DNA of 64,000 nucleotides, taken from Albimonas marina (GTDB lineage Bacteria > Pseudomonadota > Alphaproteobacteria > Rhodobacterales > Rhodobacteraceae). Numbering within the stretch: the stretch's first letter is position 1; every line of letters begins with the position of its first letter. The notes beneath the pieces are model-generated. The model was not told the origin of the DNA. It saw only the letters and a program-made list of their open reading frames with translations, and did not search any database. Positions 1 through 7,703 of the stretch are shown one piece after another. Location of the stretch: assembly GCF_029223255.1 (NCBI RefSeq), contig NZ_JARHUC010000004.1:668161-732160 (forward strand). The letters are read 5' to 3'. Made by a program: the position numbers and the translations under genes.

Positions 1-1347
1 CTCGGCGCCGTCTACGTGCCCATCAACACCGCCTATCGCGGCAAGCTGCTGGAGCACGTGGTCGAGGTCTCCGACGCCCGCCTCGCCGTCGTGCACGGCG
101 ACCTCGCCCCCCGCCTGTCGGAGGTCGCGACCGCGAAGCTGGAGCGGCTGGTGATCCTGGGCCCGGACGCCGAGACGGTCCTGCCCTCCTTGCGCTACGA
201 GGACGCCCTGCTCCCGCAGGAGGGCGAGCTGGCGGCGCCCGGGCGCCCGATCCAGCCCTGGGACCCGATGGCGATCATCTACACCTCGGGCACCACCGGC
301 CCCTCCAAGGGGGTGCTCGCGAGCTACCTGCACATCTTCTCCAACGCCGGGCCCGAGACCTGGCCCTTCGTGGGCGAGGACGACCGCTACCTGATCAACG
401 CGCCGATGTTCCATATCGGCGGCATGGGGCCGATGTACGTGATGCTGGCCCGCGGCGGCTCGCTCGCCATGGTCGACCGCTTCGACACGGCGACCTTCTG
501 GGACTCGGTCCGGCGCACCGGCTCGACCGTGTGCTTCCTGCTGGGCGTGATGGCGACCTTCCTCATCAAGCGGCCCCCCGCGCCCGACGACGCCGACAAC
601 CCGCTGCGCCTCGCGCTCGTGGTGCCGCTGGGAGAGGAGGCGGCGACCTTCGGCGAACGCTTCGGGATCGAGATCCGCACCATCTTCAACATGACCGAGA
701 TCAGCTCCCCCATCGTCTCGGAGGCCAATCCCTCGGCCGTGGGCGCCTGCGGCAAGCCCCGCGCCCATGTCGAGGTGCGCCTGGTGGACGAGAACGACTG
801 CGAGGTGCCGCGCGGAACCGTGGGCGAGATGCTGGTGCGCACCGACCGGCCCTGGGCGATGAACTCCGGCTACTACAAGAACCCCGAGGCGACCGCGAAG
901 GCCTGGCGCAACGGCTGGTTCCACACCGGCGACGCCTTCCGCCAGGACGCGGAGGGGAACTTCTTCTTCGTCGACCGGATGAAGGACGCGATCCGCAGGC
1001 GGGGGGAGAACATCTCGTCCTTCGAGGTGGAGGTCGAGGTGCTGGCCCACCCCGACGTGAACGAAGCCGCCGCCGTCGCCGTGCCCAGCGAGCATGGCGA
1101 GGACGACGTGATGGTGGTGGTCTCGCCGGTCGCGGGGCGCGAGATCGACCCCGAGGCGCTGCTGGCGTTCCTCCGCGCGCGCATGGCCTACTTCATGGTC
1201 CCCCGCTACATCCGCGTGATGCCGGACCTGCCCAAGACCCCCAGCGCCAAGGTGATGAAGACCGAGCTGCGCGCGGAAGGCGCGGCGGGCGCCTGGGACC
1301 GCGAGGCGGCGGGGATCCAGGTGAAGGGCGAACGCTTCGCAGGATGA
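1..1347 (+). CDS. Acyl-CoA synthetase (AMP-forming), 5' end outside window
   Basis: Class I adenylate-forming ligase that would activate a carboxylic acid to acyl-AMP and then acyl-CoA. The frame is open from base 1 (LGAVYVPINTAYRG, a typical motif of the family), so the N-terminus lies outside the window. Visible motifs: the phosphate-binding loop YTSGTTGPSKG near 280-312, the FNMTE motif near 688, the hinge region GWFHTGD near 913-933, DRMKDAIRRRGENIS near 975, and the C-terminal catalytic-lysine region PKTPSAKVMK near 1231. The substrate cannot be told. The stop at 1345-1347 is followed by a long palindromic element. An enoyl-CoA hydratase on the opposite strand fits a shared role in acyl-CoA catabolism. 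Confidence 0.93.
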   Translation, partial: LGAVYVPINTAYRGKLLEHVVEVSDARLAVVHGDLAPRLSEVATAKLERLVILGPDAETVLPSLRYEDALLPQEGELAAPGRPIQPWDPMAIIYTSGTTGPSKGVLASYLHIFSNAGPETWPFVGEDDRYLINAPMFHIGGMGPMYVMLARGGSLAMVDRFDTATFWDSVRRTGSTVCFLLGVMATFLIKRPPAPDDADNPLRLALVVPLGEEAATFGERFGIEIRTIFNMTEISSPIVSEANPSAVGACGKPRAHVEVRLVDENDCEVPRGTVGEMLVRTDRPWAMNSGYYKNPEATAKAWRNGWFHTGDAFRQDAEGNFFFVDRMKDAIRRRGENISSFEVEVEVLAHPDVNEAAAVAVPSEHGEDDVMVVVSPVAGREIDPEALLAFLRARMAYFMVPRYIRVMPDLPKTPSAKVMKTELRAEGAAGAWDREAAGIQVKGERFAG

Positions 1348-1472
1348 GGCTCGGGTCGGGCCGGTCGCAGGGAAGCGGAGAGGAGGCGCCCTGCGGGCGG
1401 GCTTGGGCCTGCGGCTTCGGGCGCGCCCGGATCGGGGAGGGCGGGAGCCTCCGGCGGGCTCCTGACTCACCA

Positions 1473-1649
1473 AAGAACAGGGCCCCGCGCCTGTTCTTCG
1501 GATCCGTCTCTCGCTGACGATGCCTGAGCGACTCGCCCGCCGGGGTCAAGGACAAGCCCCGCGCAAGCACGGGGTCGCTTCGCGATCCTGGACCCCGGCG
1601 GACGAGTCGCTCTTTACGGCATCAGCGAGAGACGGCTCCGAAGAACAGG
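1473..1649. repeat. Large imperfect palindrome between convergent genes
   Basis: The arms at 1490-1547 and 1591-1649 are reverse complements over about 58 bases with a few mismatches and small indels, around a 43-base centre. The centre has its own small hairpin (CCCCG...CGGGG). Just outside, AAGAACAGG at 1473-1481 pairs with CCTGTTCTT at 1490-1498, so the same 9-mer occurs three times. It lies between two convergent genes (1347 and 1766), where it could end transcription from both sides. Size and structure also suit a dispersed palindromic repeat or a small non-autonomous mobile element. No coding gene is seen in 1348-1765. Confidence 0.75.
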
Positions 1650-1765
1650 CGCTTTGCGAGGACCTCCGCGCGTTGCGCCGGGGCGCCTGGGGTGGGCGAG
1701 GCGCCTGTTGGGGCGAGGGGAGGCGGGCCGGGCGGCCGCGGAAGGGGGGCGCCCGGCGCCTGCGC

Positions 1766-2653
1766 CTAGTCCCCGCGGGCAGGCCACCAGGGGTACTGGC
1801 TGGGCATGTCGGTCGAGACCTTGCCGGGGAAGTCGGCCTTGCGCTTCTCGAGGAACGAGGCGACGCCCTCCTTCACGTCCCCGTGGCGGCCGCGCTCCAG
1901 CGACATCGGCGCGTCGATCTCCAGCACGCCCCAGGGATCGGGCGCGCCCGCGAAGCGCCACAGCAGCTGGCGCGTCAGCGCCACCGAGACCGGGGCGCTG
2001 TCGGCGGTGAGCTCGGCCGCGATCTCCAGCGCGCGGTCCAGCAGCGCCTCGGGCGCGACCACCTCGGAGACGAGGCCGCCGGCGAGCGCCTCCTCCGGGC
2101 CGAAGACCCGGCCCGACATCGACCAGCGCAGGGCCTGCGGCAGACCCACGATGCGGGGCAGGAACCAGGCCGAGCCGGCCTCGGGCACCAGGCCGCGGCG
2201 GGCGAAGATGAAGCCCAGCTTCGCGCCCTCGGCCACGATCCGCACGTCCATCGGCAGGGTCAGGGTCAGGCCCACCCCGACCGCCGGGCCGTTGATCGCG
2301 GCGATCACCGGCTTGGGGCTGTCGAAGATCGCCTCGACGAAGCCGCCGCCCACCTTGCGTCGGCCGGTGCCGGCCATCTCGCCGAACATCTGCGCCTTGC
2401 CCTCGCCGCTGGAGTCAAAGGCGTCGGCGCCGGCCGAGACGTCCGCCCCCGCGCAGAAGGCGCGGCCGGCGCCGGTGACCACCACCGCGCGCACCGCGTC
2501 GTCGGCGGCGGCCTCGGCCAGGGCGCGGGCCAGCTCCTCGCCCATCACGCCGGTGTAGGCGTTCAGCTTGTCGGGGCGGTTCAGCGTGATCACCATCACC
2601 TCGCCGCGGCGTTCGACGGCGACGTCGGACCAGGCTGCGGGCGCATCCTGCAT
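1766..2653 (-). CDS. Enoyl-CoA hydratase/isomerase (crotonase family)
   Basis: A crotonase-fold enzyme of 295 aa that would hydrate or isomerise an enoyl-CoA. It shows the oxyanion-hole region AGRAFCAGADVSAG, a second oxyanion segment at NGPAVGVGLT, and RRGLVPEAGSAWFLPRIVG carrying the usual glutamate. The start at 2653 is preferred over the longer frame because GGGAGGAG lies just upstream. The product ends FPGKVSTDMPSQYPWWP, typical of a crotonase subgroup often found beside acyl-CoA synthetases and CoA-transferases. The exact substrate is unknown. It is convergent with the synthetase at 1347. Confidence 0.92.
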   Translation of the reverse strand: MQDAPAAWSDVAVERRGEVMVITLNRPDKLNAYTGVMGEELARALAEAAADDAVRAVVVTGAGRAFCAGADVSAGADAFDSSGEGKAQMFGEMAGTGRRKVGGGFVEAIFDSPKPVIAAINGPAVGVGLTLTLPMDVRIVAEGAKLGFIFARRGLVPEAGSAWFLPRIVGLPQALRWSMSGRVFGPEEALAGGLVSEVVAPEALLDRALEIAAELTADSAPVSVALTRQLLWRFAGAPDPWGVLEIDAPMSLERGRHGDVKEGVASFLEKRKADFPGKVSTDMPSQYPWWPARGD

Positions 2654-2773
2654 GGGGTCTCCTCCCGGGATTCGGCTCCGCCTCGCACGGGCGGATTCCA
2701 TCAGGGACCCATACTGCCTTGCGTATCCGCGCAGGTCACCCGGCGATTGCGGCGGCGGCCGCGCGCCGCGCGC

Positions 2774-3844
2774 TCAGTTGCGGTTGATCCGGCAGATCGC
2801 GCCCGAGCGGCGGAGCTGCAGGCAGAAGTTCATCGCCTGCGTCCGGCTCGCGGCGGGGGCCTGCACCGTGTACCAGCGCATCGTTCCCCGCCCCGGCACC
2901 GTGGTGCGCACCACCTGCAGGCGCTTGTCGGCCAGCAGCGAGGCGTGGGCCCGGCGCATGTGGCCGGCCAGCCGCTCGGCCTGGCCGCGCTGGCGGGCGG
3001 TGGCGATCACCACGCCCCAGGGCGAGATCGGGTCCGCGAACTCCCGCACCTTGCGGGTCGAGGCCTGCTCGACGCAGGCGTCGTGGAAGGCGGTGTCGCC
3101 GTCGAGCCGGTAGTCCACCGCCTCGGGCGGGGCGTCGCGCCAGGCGCGGGCGGAATGGCCGGTGATCGCGTCGACATAGGCCAGCGTCTCGCCCGGCAGC
3201 AGCGCGTCCTTGTCGGCGAGGAACCGCTCCGCCCGGTTCTCGCCGCCGTTGTAGGCGACCGCGGCGAGGCCGGGGTTGCCGTAGCGCTCCGACAGCTCGG
3301 CGAGGTAGGTCGCCGAGGCGAAGATCGCCTCCGCCGGGTTGAACGGATCCTCCAGCCCGCGCAGCTTCGCGGTGCCGGGCATGAACTGGGCGATGCCCTG
3401 CGCGCCGGCGGGGCTGACCGCGGCGGCGTCGAACAGGCTCTCCTTCCACAGCAGGCGGGCGAGGAAGCCGGTGTCGAGCCCCGTCTCCCCCGCCGCCAGC
3501 GCGATCGCGGAGCAGACGTCGTCGAAATAGCTGTCCAGCCGGATGCAGCTGCGCCCGTCGGGGGTGCAGCGGGCGTCGGCGGGGGGCGCGGGCGGGTCCT
3601 CGGCGCGCGCCGGCGGGATCGCGACGGCGGCGGCGTCGAGGAGGGCGTCGCCGGGGGCGGGCGCCTGCGCCTCGGGCGGCGCGTCGGACGAGGCGGGGGC
3701 CGCGGCGGGGGAGGGCGTCTCCTGCACGGCGGGGGGCGCGTCTCGGTCGCCCGGACGCGGCATGACCTCGGTGTCCGCCACGCCCGGTCCGGGCGTCGCG
3801 AGCAGGGCCAGCGCGGCGGCGAGGGGGACGAAGCGGCGTCGCAT
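2774..3844 (-). CDS. Periplasmic lytic murein transglycosylase (SLT family)
   Basis: A 356-aa exported protein that would cleave peptidoglycan between MurNAc and GlcNAc. The start at 3844 gives a clean signal peptide (MRRRFVPLAAALALLATPGPGVA); the longer frame upstream has no such feature. After a Pro/Ala-rich linker comes the SLT domain, with the catalytic glutamate in LLWKESLFD, then GAQGIAQFMPGT and VAYNGGENR. About 140 further residues follow, including a segment similar to SPOR-like C-terminal domains (VVRTTVPGRGTMRWYTVQA). It is divergent from the small exported protein starting at 4149. Confidence 0.9.
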   Translation of the reverse strand: MRRRFVPLAAALALLATPGPGVADTEVMPRPGDRDAPPAVQETPSPAAAPASSDAPPEAQAPAPGDALLDAAAVAIPPARAEDPPAPPADARCTPDGRSCIRLDSYFDDVCSAIALAAGETGLDTGFLARLLWKESLFDAAAVSPAGAQGIAQFMPGTAKLRGLEDPFNPAEAIFASATYLAELSERYGNPGLAAVAYNGGENRAERFLADKDALLPGETLAYVDAITGHSARAWRDAPPEAVDYRLDGDTAFHDACVEQASTRKVREFADPISPWGVVIATARQRGQAERLAGHMRRAHASLLADKRLQVVRTTVPGRGTMRWYTVQAPAASRTQAMNFCLQLRRSGAICRINRN

Positions 3845-3955
3845 CGGGATGCAGATGGGGCCCGATGCGGCGCCTGCAAGCCCCGCCCGCGCGCGCAATG
3901 AAGCATGACGCGGGGGAATGGCAACCCGGCGGCGCGTCGGATGCGGCCGAAGGGC

Positions 3956-3982
3956 GGTCCGGGGCCCCGCGGGGCCCGGACC
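3956..3982. other. GC-rich hairpin in divergent intergenic region
   Basis: GGTCCGGG and CCCGGACC flank CCCCGCGGGG, so the 27 bases form an almost perfect palindrome. It sits in the 300-base gap between divergent genes starting at 3844 (-) and 4149 (+). It could be an operator or a transcribed stem-loop. No clear promoter boxes were recognised in the rest of the gap. Confidence 0.4.
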
Positions 3983-4148
3983 GGCCGCGGGCGACCGGCG
4001 TGAAGGTCGCTTTCGACGCGGACGTCGCCCCGCGCTATCTTGCTGACGGACGGCGACGCTCGGGATCGGCCGGGGGGCGGCGTCCGATGGCGCCGCCGGA
4101 TCCGCGGCGTCGGCGCGTGAAACCCCGGGGGCGACGGTGGAGGAGACG

Positions 4149-4715
4149 ATGATGACCCGTTTCGGACTGGCGACGGCGGCGCTCGGCGCGACGCTGGCCA
4201 TGGCCTTCGCGGCGGCGCCCGGCGAGGCGCGCGCCAGCGAGGCCACGGCGCAGCAATCCTGCCTCTACCAGCTCAAGCGCAGCGGCGAGCAGAACACCGA
4301 TTTCGCCACCGTCGCCCGCTCTCGCCGAAGCGGCGGGGCCTGGGACGTCGAGCTCGAGGACACGGTCGGCATGCCGTGGGACTGCCGGGCGCGCGACGAC
4401 GGAACCATCGAATACCTGCGCAGGGGCGTGCCCGGCGCGACGGGCGGCGGCCACGGCGGCGGCAAGGACAAGGACAAGAACCACGGCCGCGACGACGACG
4501 GCGGCCGCTGGGGGGAGGAGACCCGACCCGCCCGCCAGGCCTGCCGCGAGGCGGTGCGCGCACGCTCGGGCCGCGGCGGGATCTCGATCGAGCGGGTCGA
4601 GTTCTCCCAGGCCAACACGCTGGTCATCCTGAGGGACGACGACGAGAAGGGGACCTGGCGCTGCCTGTCCTCGAACCGCGGCAAGGTGGCGGAGCTGAAG
4701 TTCGTGCGCAACTGA
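4149..4715 (+). CDS. Small exported protein of unknown function
   Basis: A 188-aa protein with a clear signal peptide (MTRFGLATAALGATLAMAFAAAPGEARA). The family is not recognised. Two cysteines sit in the N-terminal half (QQSCLYQLKR and MPWDCRARD) and two in the C-terminal half (ARQACREAV and TWRCLSSNRG), which suggests two disulphide-linked repeats of a small periplasmic domain around a Gly/His/Lys/Asp-rich linker. ATG at 4149 or 4152 are both possible; GGAGGAG lies a few bases upstream and fits both. Confidence 0.7.
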   Translation: MMTRFGLATAALGATLAMAFAAAPGEARASEATAQQSCLYQLKRSGEQNTDFATVARSRRSGGAWDVELEDTVGMPWDCRARDDGTIEYLRRGVPGATGGGHGGGKDKDKNHGRDDDGGRWGEETRPARQACREAVRARSGRGGISIERVEFSQANTLVILRDDDEKGTWRCLSSNRGKVAELKFVRN

Positions 4716-4756
4716 GGCGGCCCCGAGCCGGGGCCCGGAGCGGGGCGGGGGGGCGC

Positions 4757-5770
4757 TCAGCCCCCCAGCAGCTCCGCCACCGCCGCGCGCAGCACGGCCT
4801 CGTCCGGGGGCGAGAGCGAGGGGTTGCCCGCCCGGTGCCCCCAGTCCGAGCGGATCGGGCGCAGCTCCAGCCGCGGGGCGAGGGCGACCTCGGCCTCGTT
4901 GTCGGCGACCTGGAAGTAGAGGTCGGTGTCGCAGGGCATCAGGATCGTGCGCGCCGTGATCGCGTTCAGCGCGGCCGAAAGGTCCCCCTCGAACACCGGG
5001 TTGTCCGAGATGTCCGAGCGCAGCCACGTCTCGATCATCGACAGCAGGTCCTCGCCCTCGCGGCGCAGGAAGTTGCCCTCCCAGCCGCGGACGATCCAGT
5101 CGTCGTAGCTGGCGAAGCCCGCCTCGCGCCACATCTCGCGGCGATAGAAGGTCTGGCTGACCGCCCAGCCGGCGTAGATCCGGGCGAAGGCGCGCAGGCC
5201 CCGCAGGGGGCGGGAGACGAAGCGCCCGTCCTGGTAGGCGGCGTCCGCGGTCAGGGCGGCGCGGATCCCCTCGAGGAACACCTTGTTGTGCGGGCTGGTG
5301 CGGGCCGAGGTGCAGACCGCGCAGATCGCCGCGACCTGGTCGGGGAACAGCGCCCCCCAGTGCAGCGCCTGCTGCCCGCCCATCGACCAGCCGTAGACAA
5401 GCGCCAGCCGCTCGATCCCGAAGACCTCGGCCAGCAGGCGGCGCTGGGCGTGGACGTTGTCCCAGTGGGTGAAGACCGGCCAGCGCCCGTCGGAATAGGG
5501 CAGGGGCAGGTTGGAGGGCGAGGTCGACAGGCCGTTGCCGAACTGGTTGGGGATGACGATGAACCATCGCTCGGGGTCCAGCACCCGCCCCGGCCCCACC
5601 AGCCAGTCGACGTCGGAATGCTGCGCGCCGTAGGAGGTGGGGTAGAGGATCGCGTTCGAGCGGTCGGGCGCCAGCGTGCCGTAGGTGCGGTAGGCCAGGT
5701 GCGCCGCGGGCAGGACGAAGCCCGATTGCAGGACCGTGGGGCCCAGGTCGAAGGTCTCGTATCCGCTCAT
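4757..5770 (-). CDS. Alpha/beta hydrolase, homoserine O-acetyltransferase (MetX)-like
   Basis: A 337-aa protein of the MetX-like alpha/beta-hydrolase group. It has the nucleophile elbow GWSMGGQQA, an oxyanion region YPTSYGAQHSD, and MPCDTDLYF followed by the late histidine SDWGHRAGNPS, consistent with a Ser-Asp-His triad. True homoserine acetyltransferases are about 370-380 aa and belong to methionine synthesis. This shorter form resembles the many unassigned MetX-like hydrolases or acyltransferases, and no methionine gene lies nearby, so the substrate is left open. It ends 42 bases from the convergent gene at 4715. Confidence 0.85.
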   Translation of the reverse strand: MSGYETFDLGPTVLQSGFVLPAAHLAYRTYGTLAPDRSNAILYPTSYGAQHSDVDWLVGPGRVLDPERWFIVIPNQFGNGLSTSPSNLPLPYSDGRWPVFTHWDNVHAQRRLLAEVFGIERLALVYGWSMGGQQALHWGALFPDQVAAICAVCTSARTSPHNKVFLEGIRAALTADAAYQDGRFVSRPLRGLRAFARIYAGWAVSQTFYRREMWREAGFASYDDWIVRGWEGNFLRREGEDLLSMIETWLRSDISDNPVFEGDLSAALNAITARTILMPCDTDLYFQVADNEAEVALAPRLELRPIRSDWGHRAGNPSLSPPDEAVLRAAVAELLGG

Positions 5771-5878
5771 CGCGCTCTCCCGCCCGGGCCGCGCCGCCGG
5801 GCCCCTCGGCGCGGATGTTCGGGGGGCGCGGGGCGGGGGTCAAGCGCGGCGGCGCGGCCCGGGCGCAGGCGGGACGGC

Positions 5879-6661
5879 TCAGGCGGTGGTGCGGTCGTAG
5901 CGCTCCACCAGCCCGGCGAAATCGGTCAGGGCGGCGAGGTCGGGCAGCTCGAACCGCTCGGGGCCCAGGATCCGGATCAGGCCGCGGTCGTGGAGCTCCT
6001 CCAGCAGGGGGTCGAGGGTCGGGGCCGGCAGGTCCACCAGGTCCGCCACGTCCGCGCGGGGCAGCGCCAGGACCAGCACGCCGCCGCCCTCGCGCCGCGG
6101 GGTCCAGGGCTGGAAATCCGTCGCCGCGGCGAGGAAGGCGGCCAGGCGCGCGGCCGGCGGCTCGACCGCCAGCAGGCCCGCGAGGCGGCGCACCCGCTCC
6201 AGCTCCTCCTGCGCCTGCACCAGGCTCGCGCGGCGCAGGCCGGGATCGGCGGCGCGCAGACGCTCGTAGGCCTCGGTCTCGACCCGGCAGATGCGCACCT
6301 CGGTCGCGGCCTCCAGCTCTGCGCCGCCCGCGCGCAGGGGCTCGATCAGCTGGCCGGGCGTGACCAGGCCCACCACCCGCCGGCGCCCGTCGCGCCCGCG
6401 CCGCACCCGGCGCAGCCAGCCCTCGGCCAGAACGCCGGCGCAGACCGGACGCGCCTCCGGCGCGCCGGAGATCCCGCCCGCGATCTCGCCGGGGGGCGCG
6501 GCGACGGTGACCATGCATTCCGCCAGGCTCGCCAGCGTCGCGGGGGGGACCTTGCCGCACACGCCCCCGACCCGCGCGCCGCAGACGGCGCAGGGCGGAT
6601 GGCCGGCAAGGCCCCCCGATCGCGGCCCGGCGGTCGACGCGGACGGCTCCGGGTCGGCCAT
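5879..6661 (-). CDS. Crp/Fnr-family regulator with FNR-type cysteines
   Basis: A 260-aa regulator. An N-terminal CAVCGARVGGVCG gives a C-x2-C-x7-C pattern like FnrL/FnrN proteins, and a further cysteine in EVRICRVET lies where FNR has its fourth cluster ligand, so an oxygen-sensing [4Fe-4S] cluster is likely. A cNMP-fold sensor and long dimer helix follow. The C-terminal helix-turn-helix reads PRADVADLVDLPAPTLDPLLEEL. The residues that read TTGAT in FNR (E, S, R of the recognition helix) are replaced by P, D and P. Start at 6661 chosen on GGAGGAG upstream. A perfect FNR box lies about 60 bases before the start. Confidence 0.82.
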   Translation of the reverse strand: MADPEPSASTAGPRSGGLAGHPPCAVCGARVGGVCGKVPPATLASLAECMVTVAAPPGEIAGGISGAPEARPVCAGVLAEGWLRRVRRGRDGRRRVVGLVTPGQLIEPLRAGGAELEAATEVRICRVETEAYERLRAADPGLRRASLVQAQEELERVRRLAGLLAVEPPAARLAAFLAAATDFQPWTPRREGGGVLVLALPRADVADLVDLPAPTLDPLLEELHDRGLIRILGPERFELPDLAALTDFAGLVERYDRTTA

Positions 6662-6721
6662 TCGGCTCTCCTCCACGATGGGTTCAGGGGGCTCACAGTC
6701 GCGAGGTTCGCGGGTTTCGCA

Positions 6722-6735
6722 TTGATATCGATCAA
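6722..6735 (-). promoter_or_regulatory. Perfect FNR box upstream of the Crp/Fnr gene
   Basis: TTGATATCGATCAA matches the FNR/FnrL consensus TTGAT-N4-ATCAA exactly. It is centred about 68 bases upstream of the ATG at 6661 and downstream of the hydrolase gene's stop at 6795, so it belongs to the regulator's promoter. It implies oxygen-dependent control, by this protein or by another FNR-like protein in the cell. Confidence 0.8.
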
Positions 6736-6794
6736 GCCGCCGTCGGGGCGTGCGCGCCTTCACGAACATGCGATCCCCCCGCCCGCCGTCCCGC

Positions 6795-7682
6795 TCAGGC
6801 CGAGGCGGATTTCAGGAAGCCGGCGACGCGGGCGAAATAGGCCTCCGGCTCCTCGTAGAACGGGCAGTGGGCGCTGTTGGGGAACACCTCCAGCTCGGCG
6901 CCCGGAATGGCCTTCGCCAGGCGCAGGGCGCAGGCGGGCGTCATCTCGTCATGGGCGCCGCACAGGACCAGCGCCGGAGCGTCGAAGCCGCCCAGCTCCG
7001 CCAGCCGGTTCCAGGTCGACAGGTTGCCGATGTAGTGGAACTCGTTGGGCCCCTGCACCTCCATGTAGGGGGCCATGTTCCAGTCGGCGACCGAGGCGGT
7101 CATCGCCTCGGGCCACACGTCCAGCCGGCACATGTGGCGCCAGGTCAGCAGGGTGATGGCGGCCTCGTACTCCGGGTGGTCGTACTGGCCCAGGGCCTCG
7201 CGCCGCTGCATCATGCGCACCGTCTCGATCCCCAGCCCGTCGCGCAGGCGGTTCAGCTCCGAGACCAGGTGCGGGATGTCGCCGGCGGTGTCGGCGAGGG
7301 TCAGGCTCTTCAGCCGGCCCGGGAAGGTCACGGCGAACTCCATCCCCAGCCAGCCGCCCCAGGAATGGCCCAGCAGGTGCGGCCGCTCGAGGTCGAGCGC
7401 CCGCAAAACCTGGTCCACCTCGGTCGCGAAGCGCGCCACCGTCCACAGCGCCGGGTCCGTCGGCCGGTCCGAGGCGCCGGTGCCGAGCTGGTCGTAGCTC
7501 ACCACCCGGAACCCCTGATCCACCAGGCGCAGGTGCGGCTCCGCGAGGTAGCGGCACGGCAGGCCCGGCCCGCCCGAGAGCAGGACCACCGGCTCCCCCT
7601 CGCCCCAGGAATAGGCGACCACCTCGTGCCCGGTGTCGAGCGTGATGCGCGTGGTCGCGTCGGGGGCGGCGAAGTCGGGCAT
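6795..7682 (-). CDS. Alpha/beta hydrolase, proline iminopeptidase-like (S33)
   Basis: A 295-aa cytoplasmic alpha/beta hydrolase. It has the oxyanion motif LSGGPGLP, the nucleophile elbow GHSWGGWLG, an acid in CGAHDEMTP and the histidine in NSAHCPFYEEPE. The HGGPG-like motif and GxSWGG elbow are typical of the proline iminopeptidase / tripeptidyl aminopeptidase group, but related members act on lactones, amides or esters. It lies 21 bases downstream of the aminotransferase gene on the same strand, so it may hydrolyse an intermediate of that amine pathway. This pathway link is inference. Confidence 0.86.
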   Translation of the reverse strand: MPDFAAPDATTRITLDTGHEVVAYSWGEGEPVVLLSGGPGLPCRYLAEPHLRLVDQGFRVVSYDQLGTGASDRPTDPALWTVARFATEVDQVLRALDLERPHLLGHSWGGWLGMEFAVTFPGRLKSLTLADTAGDIPHLVSELNRLRDGLGIETVRMMQRREALGQYDHPEYEAAITLLTWRHMCRLDVWPEAMTASVADWNMAPYMEVQGPNEFHYIGNLSTWNRLAELGGFDAPALVLCGAHDEMTPACALRLAKAIPGAELEVFPNSAHCPFYEEPEAYFARVAGFLKSASA

Positions 7683-7703
7683 GGGCAGGTCCTTCCGGGG
7701 GGA

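Noticed and set aside
4035..7156. Very long frames on both strands across the exported protein, MetX-like and Crp/Fnr genes
   Set aside because: Their composition is dominated by Arg, Pro, Gly and Ala and they overlap several confirmed genes; long frames without stops are common at this GC content.
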